From NCBI GenBank assembly GCA_013398055.1, contig VZRS01014892.1, forward strand, positions 225,365 through 289,364: a stretch of DNA of 64,000 nt, in the 5' to 3' direction. The notes beneath the pieces were generated by a model. It was given only the letters and a program-made list of their open reading frames with translations, was not told the DNA's origin and searched no databases. The translations under genes were made by a program, and so were the position numbers. Shown piece by piece: positions 1-10,900 of the stretch. Every line of letters starts with the position of its first letter. Within the stretch, counting starts at the first letter, position 1. This DNA is from Ifrita kowaldi. Its lineage: Eukaryota; Chordata; Aves; Passeriformes; Cinclosomatidae.

Positions 1-85
1 GTTCACAGTATTGCAGTTAGAAGTACAGTGAGGTCTAGGTAAGTGATGGAGCAGGAGCTGCCTGGAGCAGGGAAGGAGGAGGTGT
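1..85 (-). other. PALM2: PALM2 3' UTR, start
   Basis: This is transcribed sequence directly after the TGA stop codon (complement of 86-88). No AATAAA-type polyadenylation signal is visible on the minus strand before the window ends, so the 3' end of the mRNA lies further left. Confidence 0.8.
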
Positions 86-834
86 TCACATGACAATACA
101 GCATTGACAGCGCTTTTTCTTTTGTGTACCTGGGGCAGCTTCCAAGGGCAGGCTCTCTTCCTTCCCCTCAGGAGAGGAGGGCTCTGTCGTGTCCGACAGG
201 GGCCTGCCAGAGACCAGCTCAGCAGCGTTCCCATCCATGGTGGAAACATCAGTCACTGTCTTCTCCCTCAGTGACTTCTCGTCGTCTTCGTCGATCAGCA
301 CAAGCTCTGCCTTGATGGTCTCATCGTAGCCCAGCACTTTCTTTGTCTCCTCTTCATCATCGATGTTCTGGTAGCCCATAAATATCATTGTCACTGGCTG
401 ATCTGCACTGGCCTCTGGGGTTTCACCACCACAGGGTTTGGCTTGTGGCTGAGGGTTCACAGCACGTCCTTTGCTGGATTTGTGTACCATTTCCAGCTTT
501 GCCTCCTTGAAGAGCATTTGCTCCTTCATATGGCTAAGGTTTCCATCGGCTACCACATTTCTGTCTGACACAGTCATTTTTTCATACCCTCCTTTTACAC
601 TTGATTGTCCAGCTTTTTGCATAAGTTCATCTACGTCCTTTGAGCTTAATTTATGTACTCCATTTTCTACCACTGTGCCACCAGAGTGAACCTCATAGAC
701 TACCTTGGAACCATCATCATAGACTTTGAATCCTCTTTGATGGGCCTCATCTGGGCCAACAGGTGAAGCAGAGACAATCTTGGTCTCTCCTGTCTGTTTG
801 TCTTTCTCCACATTAATTTCCATGGTGCACAAAG
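86..834 (-). CDS. PALM2: PALM2 terminal coding exon (C-terminal 249 residues)
   Basis: This exon encodes the C-terminal two thirds of paralemmin-2. The acceptor is a pyrimidine-rich tract ending TTCATTCAAG at 840-835. The split codon G|CT joins the exon at 7839-7940 and gives ...RVA-ALCT-MEINVEKDKQ; human PALM2 has a comparable junction before MEINVEKDK. Residues about 34-53 of the exon hold the conserved block with KVYDDGSKVVYEVHSGG. Residues about 147-200 hold the paralemmin signature PVTMIFMGYQNI followed by an acidic stretch. The tail KKKRCQCCIVM is a polybasic plus cysteine membrane anchor: CIVM is the CaaX box (Met suggests farnesylation), and the two cysteines just before it are likely palmitoylation sites. 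The stop is TGA. The frame stays open 67 nt upstream of the acceptor, but those codons are intronic. The ATG of MEIN is internal and unlikely to be the true start. Confidence 0.95.
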
Positions 835-3739
835 CTTGAATGAAAACAAGAGAGGAAGTGCATGTTACAACAAAAAAAGCCAGTGAATGGTTAATTGCCA
901 AACAGACAAAGAAAACTATGGTGCCCCTTTTTCCTACCTCCTGCTTCTAAAGGGCTGAGTGTTCTATGTTAGAGGTGGGATGCAACACTGTGGACACTGT
1001 TACACTACGGCTTTTTATGCAGGTGGAGGCTGGGCGTATCTGCGGCAAACAGGACCTAGTCTTCCGGCTCACGCCACATGGAGCTGTCTCTGGTCAACTA
1101 GGAGCACCAAGAGGTTAGGTGTAATTTAGGCAAGGGGAGGTGGTAGCATGCAGGTTGCCCTCTAACTTTCCATTCTGAACTTGCCTCAAAATTCAGAGAG
1201 AACCTCTCTACTCTCTTTTCTGCCATCAAACTGCCAGTTAGGTGGTAACAGGTTTTGTTTGCTGCAACGCTCAGATCATTTAATTATCAATGCTTGTCCT
1301 TGCTTAACTCTTCCATCCGTAGCACTCAAAACATTTTAGAGGGGTGAAGAAATATTGTTTATCTCTGTTCTACACATGGGAAAACAAAATCACACAGGAA
1401 TAGGATAATTTCTCCCACAGGTGTGTGGCAGGGCAGCTCTCTCAGCTTCCACACCAAGACATCAACAGGCCTCTGCTTCCAGGTTAAGAGAATGTACAAA
1501 ATAGCCAAGAAGTGCTCCCTTGTTTATGTGAATAAAGGATTAAGCACCACTGCTGAAGTTGAAGAAAAAAGTAATAATGAACTGATTTTCAATGAGTTGT
1601 GAAACAACAGGTAAAAACATGTGTGAGGGATGTTGCTTTAGAATTGCAAAGGTTTTCTAGCAGTTAAGGATGTAGTAATGAGATGAAAAGTGTAGACCAC
1701 ACAGCAGGAATAGACGAGCAGTCTACTCTGCTCCAACACCCATTTTGAGATATGATGACGTATCACTAGACAGCTTTTCAAAGAAAAAATGTGGAAAGGT
1801 ATTTCAGACTTTCCAGTGTGTTCATTTGTTTAAGCATTCCTTGTATGCATATGAAGACATTTTGGCTCTTGGACAGACATCCACAGACACTTAATTACAA
1901 ATTACCACAGGCAGTGACAAGCATTTGTGAAACTAACAGTGATCACTTTCATCAACGAACCTCAGTGGTATAATCATGGTTTATCTTACCTGGGGATACC
2001 ACAAACTGGAATGTTTGCTTTTTTTCCTGATTTATTTTCAAGTGAGTATAGAATATCCTTTCCCCAAGAACCAATATAGCTTAGTATGTTTGTATTTAAA
2101 AAATAATTAATGTAAAAATATTCTTTAATACATTTCCTCAGTCTTTTTATTCACACACAGTAGAATCACTTTTCCTGTAACCTTAAAGCAAAGCATTTCA
2201 TCAGCAATAGGAAATTTATCATGACATGCATCATTACACTGCCTATAGTGCTAGACAGAAAATTAATTTATTGGTGAGTGGGTGCACGCTGTCTCTGACA
2301 TGGTCTCCTCTGTCCCCCAGGAGTGCAGTCTGGTGGGCAAAATGGTTGGTTCTGGCCATCTACATGCTGTGTGCATCTGCTCAGATCTTGGCCAACCCCA
2401 GCAGGACTGTCTAGCTCAAGTACACGGCACAAACACCTGCATGGAGCCAGGAGACAGAGGTGCCAGTGGGTGAAGGAGCATTGCTGCCTCTGAGAACAGT
2501 GCACTGCTGAAGGCTGGAGTGGGCTGCAGAAGCAGTGCCCTCACCTTGACTACTGCAACTGAGTGGATTAGACCTAAGGACTGTGTTTTACTGCTGCTTC
2601 AGGAGGTTTATGAACTAGTTGTGTCCATAGCCATCGTGACCCTGAGAACAGGATGCCCATTTCCTCCACGAAGTAGGGCTTACAGTTTTTCGATCTCCCT
2701 CCTGTGCTGGAGTTTTCATGCCTGGCCATCCCACAGCAGCCTGGGCAGCCAGAAGACAGCTGCAAGGCTGAGAGCTGAGCTCTGCTCTGAGGTGTGCAGC
2801 TGGAGACTGCAAGGCAGCTGGCATGGTTGGAAACAGGAAATTAAGGCTGGAAATAAGGAAAGAACTGTTGCCCCAGGCCTGGTAGCAGTTAAGCTACCAA
2901 GCCATTGCTCTGAGAAACTGTGGCAGACAGCACCATGGTGCAGCTCAGAGAGCAGCTGGCATAGATCACTTGCTCAGGATGGTTCCAGCCCAGGAACTGG
3001 TGCACAAGTGCCCTTTATGTCTTATCCAAGTGCATGTTCTCTGAAGCCTTTAATCCAATTTATAGTGATAATGAAAGAAAGAGATGCAGGTACCAACACT
3101 AACATTTCTAGAACTTTCTAGGTGCAGTTTCTTGAGGGGGAAGAAGAAAGGAAGAATAATTTTTTGATTGGCTTGGTGCCTAGGGCTTGGGTGACTGGGC
3201 TCTGAACATCACTTGACCTCGCCAGGACTGCTCAGGCAGATATTGTTCAATGACTTTCAACATTACAAAGGTAAAAATAGAGGCTGGCTAGCCTATGGTG
3301 AAGATGCTAAAACTGAGAGGTTTCTGGGCAGCCAGCTGAACTGAAGCAAAGCTGAATCATGAGGCAGCAACATCACATCCCGAAAATCATCTCCGGTGGG
3401 CATAAGTTCCTGATTTGTCCGGAGTACCACAACCCAAAAGAGAGGGCACCACCAGCCCATCAACTGGCTGCCTGTTACCTTCTCAGAGAGAAGTAGCACC
3501 ATCCTGAGCTCCCCTAGAGCTCCTGTGCTTCTCTTTTTCTTTGAAAATTAAAAATATTATCTGGAGCATGGCTTTTTATTTACAGACTGGTGATTTTCCT
3601 GTGAAATAGTTGAGTGCCATGTATTTGTAGTGCAGAAGAGCATGCAATCTGCCAGACCCTCCCTGTTTTGATGCACAAATTTAGGCCATCATTGTGCATT
3701 AAAAGAAGGGTTGTACACTGGGAATGAATTCAGAAGCAG

Positions 3740-6121
3740 ATAGCAAAAATCTGGTCGTTAAATCATGTGGACCTGGCCATATTTGAGTTTGTGATCTTGA
3801 GGAGCATAAGCCTGGCAAGGAGCAAAGACAAACCTCTGAACTTTACAAGAGTGAACTTCAACTGTTTAAGGAGTTGGTGAATGAGATCCCCTGGGAAACT
3901 GTCCTTAAGGACTAAGAGGCTGACCAGAGCTGACAAGGCTTCGAGACCACTTTTCTTAGCGCGCAAGAGCTCTCTGTCCCAGTGTGTAGGAAATCAAACA
4001 AGGCAGGCTGGAAACTGGCATGGATGATCTAGAGTCAGCTCCTCAAACCAAGGAGTAAGAAAGAAATATCTACCTGTGGAAGTAGGGACAGGAAGCTGGG
4101 GAGAGTACAGGAATATGGTTTCATGTGTAGGGATGGGGTCAGGAAAACCAAGGCAAAGCTGGAATAGGACTTGACAAGAGATGTGAAGAGTAACAAGAAG
4201 GGATTCCGTAAGTACATAGGTTAGAAAAAAAAGGCCAAGAAGAATCTACTTTCCTGTATCTCCCTGCAAACAAGAAGGAGAACTGGTGATGACTGATATG
4301 GAGAAGGCTGAGGTACTCAATGAGTTTTTTTCACCTCAGTCTTCACTGGAGTCAGGCTTCCCAGTTCTCTGAAGTAGCTGATCCTTTGGGTGGGTGTGAG
4401 GGAAGTGAAGATCCTCCCACCGTAAGTAAAGAAGATGCTTGGGATCACTTGATGAAGCTGAATGGCCACAAGTCTATGTGACTGTATGACATGCATCCCA
4501 GGGTCCTGAGGAAACTGGCTGATGTTCAAGGCCAGGCTGGATGGAATTCTGAGCAACCTGGTGTAGTGGAAGGTATCCCTGCCCCTAGCAGACAGGTTGA
4601 GGGAATGAGATGATCTTTAAGTTCCCTGCCAATGCAAACTATTCAAGGATTCTATAATTCTGTATTGTTGCCAAGCTACTCTCCAACATATTTGAAAAGT
4701 TATGGCAGTCAGGTGAAGTCCCCAGTAACTGGAAAAACGGAAGAGCTGCCCGCGTTTTTTAAAAGGGGAGAAAGGAAGAACTGGGAAGCTATAGACCAGT
4801 GAGCTTCACCTTTGTGCCTAGGAAGATCATGGAGCAGATCCTCCTAGATGATACGCTAAGGTGCATAAAAGATAAGGAGGTGATTTGAGGCAGCCATCAT
4901 GGCTTTACTAATGGCAAATCATGCTTGACTAATCTGGGGGTCTTCCATGATGGAATAATGGCAATGGTCGCCAAGGGAAGACCAACAGATGTCATCTATC
5001 CAGGCTTCTGTAAGGCCTTTGGTGTGGTCCCCGCTGACATCCTTGTCTCCAAGTTGGAGAGACATGGATTTGATGGATGGACTATTCGGTAGATAAGGAA
5101 TTGGCTGGCTGGCTGAAGCCAGAGAGTTGTGGTCAATGGCTCTGTGTCCAGGTGAAGGCCAGGGACAAGCGGTGTCCCTCAGGGCTCTCTCTTGGGACTG
5201 GTGCTCTTCAGTGTCTTTAAAAATGACGTGGACAGTGAGACCCAGGGCACCCTCAGCAAATCTGCAGATGGCACAAATGTGAGCAGTGCAGTTGACACAC
5301 CAGAAGGAAGGGATGCCATCCAGGGGGACCTGGACAAACCTGAGAATTGGGCCCATGAGAACATTACGAAGTTCAGCAAGTGCAAGTGCAAGGAGCTGCA
5401 CCTGGGTCGGAGAAATTCCAAATGTGAGTACAGACTGGGAGAAGTCATTGAGAGCAGTCCTGAGGAGAAGGACTTGGGGGTTCTCGTGGATGAAAAGTTG
5501 GATATGAGCCAACAGTGTGCACTTGCAGCCAATTGTATCCTGGGCTGCATCAAAAGAAGTGTGGCCAGCAGTTTGAAGGAGGTGATTATCCCCCTCTACT
5601 CTGCCCTTACTCTACCCACCTGGAGTACTGCATCCAAGTCTGGGGTGATCAGCACAAGACAGACAGAATATTTTTGGAGCAGATCCAGAGGAGAGCCATG
5701 AAGATGATCAGAGGGATGGAGCACCTCTCCCAGGAGGACAGCCTGAGAGGGCTAGGGTTGTCCATCCTGGAGAATAGAAGACTTTGGGGAGACCTTATTG
5801 CAGCCTTACAGTACCATCAGGAGGCTTATAAAAATGAGGGAGAGGGACTTTTTATATGGGCAAATAGAGACAGAAAAAAGGGCAATGGTTGTAAACTGAA
5901 AGAGGGCAGATTTAAGTACTCAGAGGGTGGTGAGGCACTGGAACAGGTTGCCCAGAGAAGCTGTGAATGCCCCATCCCTGCAAGTTTTCAAGGCCAGGCT
6001 GGATGGTGCCCTAAGCAATCTGATCTAGTGAATGGCATCCCTGCCCATGGCAGGGGGGGATGGAAGTAAATAATCTTTGAAGTCCCTTCCAACCAAAACC
6101 TACAATTCTATGGTTCTATAT
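3740..6121 (+). mobile_element. CR1 LINE, 5'-truncated, with an intact 3' end
   Basis: This is a degraded CR1 non-LTR retrotransposon, antisense to PALM2. It starts in the linker between endonuclease and reverse transcriptase (about 3740-4300), continues through RT motifs near 4680-5320, and ends in the CR1 3' UTR with a CCCTTCCAACCAAAACC-like block and ATTCTATGGTTCTATA. Recognisable peptides include PEGRDAIQGDLDK and EKDLGVLVDEKLDMSQQCAL (5192-5530), and after a frameshift EYCIQVWGDQHKTD and GNGCKLKEGRFK (5515-5940). The conserved F-A-D-D catalytic motif of RT reads S-A-D-G here, and several frameshifts and stops are present, so it cannot retrotranspose. A shorter CR1 3' end is nested inside at about 4527-4666. 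Confidence 0.9.
4527..4666 (+). mobile_element. Short CR1 3' end nested inside the larger CR1
   Basis: This is a roughly 140-bp CR1 3' terminus, running from TTCAAGGCCAGGCTGGATGG to GGATTCTATAATTCTG. It interrupts the RT coding region of the parent CR1. Parent sequence before it (…CTGGCTGATGTT) and after it (GTTGCCAAGCTACTC…) becomes contiguous and in frame when the insert is removed, giving the local RT peptide ADVVAKLLS. Edges are good to about 2-3 bp. The insert is the usual severely 5'-truncated CR1 copy and postdates the parent. Confidence 0.8.
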
Positions 6122-7838
6122 TTAAGAAGAGCTGCAAGATGCATGTTTTTATCTATGGTATGGAGTACTGACACATAACGATGTCTTATTTATTAGAGAG
6201 ACTTCGGGCAATAAGTTCTAGCACTTCTTGGAGGATGCTGTACTAGAAAGTTAACAGGTGTGATCCTTTTGTATTTCAACTCTGGCTAATTTGCTTAAGC
6301 TTTTGACTCTGTCAACATTTTATCTTCATGTCTTCTACTGTGATTTTACTGCAGTGTTTTAAGATATTGGCATAACATGTGGTTTATGACCAACCCAGGG
6401 ACCACATTAAAGCTACTTGGCTAAGTAAATGCATAAACATATGTGAATTTCTTAGAAGGCTGTTCACCAGTAAAAGGCATTGCCATGGGAGAAGTGAATA
6501 ACAGAACCTTGCTTATCTGCCTGTGTGCATAATGTTTGTTCTCTGCGAGAAAACCTAGCAGCCCAGCTTGTCAAAGTAGTTGAAAAATGAACTAATGTTG
6601 ATTCTAAAATGTTTTTATTTAACCAAAGCATATTTACTGCAAAATGTGATCTGCTAGTAGAATACAAAACTACCTGACAATAGAGTTGAAACTGAAAGCA
6701 GCACTTGAAAATGACAGCCAGTATTGACAAGTACAAGTTTTCTGCACAAACTCTAATTACAGTGAAACATGATGCAGTGCTTCAGGACAACAAGATCCCA
6801 ACGTGCCAACAGAAGGATCTAGATTCTGCCTGTTTTGTGGATTCAGAGGCCATTCTTAAAAAAATATCTACTTACACGTTGAGCTTGTTTTAAGATGGAT
6901 GATCAGTGCTCACCTTTAAGAACACCTACTGCACACACACGATACACTCATCAAGGACTACATTAACAAAGCTTCTCAGTCATCCAAAGAATGAAAGAAA
7001 TTATTACTATCTTGTTGTTGACAAAATGGCACAAAACACACAGAAAAGCTTGCATCAAAGACATACCAGGGTAAGCACTGGTGGAAGGGAAGATTTTGGA
7101 ATGGCTTGCAACAGAACTTATGGAAAAAATCACATATTTCACAGAGGTGTACAGTGCCTTAGCTGCAGACATTGCTTTGCTGTGCTTGTTAATCCATTGT
7201 TCAAGTAAGCCACCTTTTATCCCACTCCTTGGGACACCTCTTAAATAGGCACCAGAAATTTGGTCTTGAGATAGGGAGTACATTGTTTAGAAAAGAAGGA
7301 TTTTGAAAACAATAAAAATGTACAGCTTCTAAGAATCATATTGTTACATTTAAGACACACACTCAATCTGAAAAATAGGTGTTAGAAAATTCTCTGTATG
7401 ACTCCAAGCACAAAACAAGCCCACCTTTTCCCAAGAAGAAAGAATGGCATACAAAGAAGTATAAAATGACATAAACATTTGAAGAACATGTGTGGTCTTG
7501 TGAGTGCGTGTCTGGAGTTGCATGGGTACAAGAGAGGACAAAACCTTGGCCTAGATACCATGTATTTGTATCAGCAGAGATGGAAAGAACTGAATGTTTC
7601 CATGTTAAAAAAAAAAAAAAAGGGATGTTTCCTATGGTACTTGTATGTAGTTCAGCTACATTGTTTTGAGAGTACTCACTGCAGTTCAAAAAGCCTTGAC
7701 TTATTTACAAAAATACACATCAAGCAGCATTTCCTGGCATTTAAGTGATATCGGGATACCAGACTCATTAAGGTAATATAACAAAAGAGTTCATGGCTAC
7801 TGGACTGGTATTATAATACTTTGTTCCTTGAGACTTAC

Positions 7839-7940
7839 CAGCTACTCTGCTTGATCCGTCCCACCCAGGAACTGGCTCTGCTGTTCGTGAATAGAGGGTT
7901 GGGAGTTCAGGGATCTGGGAGTAAATGTAATTTACTGCAT
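7839..7940 (-). CDS. PALM2: PALM2 coding exon 6
   Basis: This 102-nt exon encodes (D)AVNYIYSQIPELP through SSRVA. It closely matches the human PALM2 segment DAVNYISSQLPDLP through SRAA, which lies between the coiled coil and the C-terminal region. The acceptor is TCTCTGACACCAG and the donor is an optimal GTAAGT. The first codon is split (G|AT = D) with the last base of the 22-nt microexon. The last base G completes the first codon of the terminal exon. Open frame on both sides of the splice sites is intronic and not part of the protein. The segment is rich in Pro, Ser and Thr with no predicted fold. Confidence 0.94.
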
Positions 7941-10900
7941 CTGGTGTCAGAGAACAGGAAACAGTTAGATTCGTTCTACGAGCCCCAGTGGCTTCATTGC
8001 TTAGACAGCAGAGTGTTGTGAGCCCTGACAATAGTCACTGGAGCTTTGTACTAGATAATTGGATCAAAGCAAACAAAGTGCAAAGTCACTGTCCTGTGAT
8101 TGGTGTTCAATAGACTAGCTGAGGCAGGAGGGAATGGGTCCAGATGACTCAAACCTTATGTCAGATGAACACATAAAATTATTTGTCAGGAGGTTCTGGA
8201 TTTATCAAGTCTGTGACCTTTAAAATTGGAGCGGGGGTGGGGAAGGTAAGGAACAAACCTGATGCGATACCCAGAATACATGACATTTCAAAAAGAGATA
8301 TAAAAGCCTAAAAATGCTAGTGTTGACTGAGTAGGACAAGAAAACAGCTCTTTCGTACCAGTTGTTTCCAATATTACTGAATCGGAATTTGGCTTTTTGT
8401 TCTTAATGCTGAAATTTAGCTAACAGTAAAATCTCACATAGATACTGATAGGGTACCTATTTTGGTCTTCAGTAGGTATTATGCTCCTGCCAGTGCTGCA
8501 ATACGATCATTCATTAACAAATCCTGCACTAGCAGAAAGCTATCTTAAATGATTGACTTGTTTTACATTTGAGCTTATGGCTGCTTGTCATAAGCTAAAT
8601 GTGTACTTTAGAAGAGATGTTAATAAATTTAAAAGTATTTCTGTGGTGATATTTTGTGGCTGGGTTAAATACAACTAGCATTTATTGTTCTGCTAGGATT
8701 CAGCTAGTGGCTGAGCTAAGAGCAGAGCTCAGAGGAGAGATGTGCAAATAACTGACTCAAGGTTCAGGCACCAGACCAAAATAAAAAAAAACAAAATCAC
8801 ATTCTTTCCTATCAACTGGAAATGTTTTCAGCTCTGTATAGAAATGGTTAAATTCATGTTCAAACATAAAATCCTATTTGGTGTGAAACAGACCATTCTT
8901 TTTCCTCCAAGGGTATTTTGCCAGTTCAGTGTATAATTTGTCAAGCCCTTGGTACTGCCTAGTCCATGTGTCAGGGTAGGAGGCAAAATTTGCCTTCCTC
9001 AAAGACTTGTTGCTATAAGCAACTGAGAGAGGTTGAGCAGTGCAGACCATAAAAGGGAACTGGTGAAATGAGAGTGAAAATGAAATGTCCTGTTGTAAGC
9101 TGCTTGACTGCATCTGGTTAAGGGAGATACTTTCATCACATTCCCTACGGGCTACACCCATCCCAGAAAAAATAGCTACACCTGGTAGCGTCCTCAGGAA
9201 GGACATGATGTGCCAACTCTAATCCCAAAAATTTTTTGACAGGAAGACTGGGCCTGATATTAGTGAAATGTCAGTGGTGGCCACCAGTGCTACTGGATGC
9301 AGAAAAATAAGTCCCCAGAATGGCACTCCATCCCTCCACGAACCACTGTAGGTAACTCAGGTAAGGAGTCCTCTTTCCTCCCTTCCGGTGTCAGAAAAGT
9401 AGGGCACAGAGACACAGTGCAAATTCATTTAAAATCCCCACAAATTTAGTCTATAAATGAGTTCAGTTTGCAGCAGATGAACTGGAAAAAACCCCCAAGC
9501 CTGTCCAGGGAAATGTTATTTTATTTCGTATTTCAGTGGACAAATGGCAGACTTGGCAAATGGGCTTTCATAATTTCAATGCATACAGTATCCTCAAAGT
9601 TTTGTATTTTTAGCAATAGAGCCTAGGAAAAATAATTGTTTAAGACATGTAGCTGACTGAGCAATGGCCAGCAACAGCTGCTTTTTTTTGCAGGGTTACT
9701 TGCCTCTAATGAGAAATTGGTACAATGCTTGGTGCTATTGCTCTGGGAAGTATCACCAGCAAATGAGTAGGCCATTATTGAAAACTGAAGTAATTTCTCA
9801 GAAGAAAGAAGTGGGAACTGTGTTTCTGGTTCAGGGAAAGAAGGCGCTTTGTGTTCTGGAAATAGCACAAACTCAGTAATTATTCCCCCACAGAGTGTCC
9901 TTTTGGAACAGTAGTTTCAGTACACACTCATGCAGTGACTGAGTGACAGAGGTGTCACGTGTTACATGTGGTTGTAATCAATGCAGAGTCGAACAGCTTA
10001 ACTTATCATCCTTACTTTTTTGCAGTTCATGTGGATCAATAGGCATGGCTAGCGTACAGTTCTCATGCGAGGACACTGCAGAAGGCAAAATCCTTTGCAA
10101 ATGTTTATTTTAACCCGAGTGCCTGGAGGGGGAACTGGGCATCACTGACATCTAGCAGTAGGGAAGGAGAGTTGTACAGCTTGATGGTGAAACTCTCACT
10201 TTGGTGTGGTAGATGTCTGTGGACCTTAGTAAGCTGTTGAGTTTTCTTTTTTTTTTCTTGCCTCCTGCTTTGGGAGATGACTTAGCTAAGTGTTAGATGC
10301 TGTTAATATTGACTTAGTTTAGAAACTTCTCTGTATCTTAATTATGATAAAATATTAAAAAAATTAGCTTCAGGGCTCCAGTCTGTCATTGTCATGAGAA
10401 GGGAATGCTGGGGGCGCAGTGCAATTCTCGTATAGTTCCTTCTAAAGCTTATGGCGGTGCCACATGTCAGAAATGGGGTATTTGACTACAAGTTGGGACT
10501 GGTTGGTTCTGCTAGTTCCTGCCTTGTGTTGTTGTCTCCCTCACCCCAACTCCAAACAAAGCAAACACACTCATTTCCCTTTTTCTCACTGGCAACACAG
10601 TCTCTTTCATTTAGCCCCTTTAAAAGGATATAAGAGGCTAATTTTACAAGGAATGGATGAGAAGCAAATTAGCATTTTGTTCACGTGAGAAGTAAGACAG
10701 GACATAAATAACATTTGAAATGACTGCACTCAATATCTTCATTTCAATCTTTGATAAGTTATTAACATCTAAGAATGCCGTAAAACAAGTCCTGTGTCTT
10801 TCTGTACTACTTGCAACAAAATGCATTTTAGGACTGTGGCACTCTTCCAGGTTAGCAGAGATACAAGTGCTAGGGAAAACATACGGGGTATGGTAATTTT

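Larger units (their letters stand above)
835..7838 (-). other. PALM2: PALM2 last intron (7.0 kb)
   Basis: This is the intron between the exon at 7839-7940 (donor GTAAGT) and the terminal exon. About a third of it is a sense-strand CR1 retrotransposon at roughly 3740-6121. I see nothing identifiable in 835-3740 or 6122-7838 apart from a short poly-A run near 7606. A 200-codon plus-strand open frame at 2519-3121 has no recognisable domain and is treated as chance. Confidence 0.8.

Noticed and set aside
835..901. Extension of the terminal PALM2 exon upstream to an ATG at 901
   Set aside because: A pyrimidine-rich acceptor ending AG at 835 and the in-frame junction with exon 6 show these codons are intronic.
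2519..3121. 200-codon plus-strand open frame
   Set aside because: It has no recognisable domain, an unremarkable composition, lies within the PALM2 last intron, and overlaps open frames on the opposite strand. Treated as chance.
4919..5512. 197-codon minus-strand open frame
   Set aside because: It is the antisense shadow of the CR1 reverse transcriptase region.
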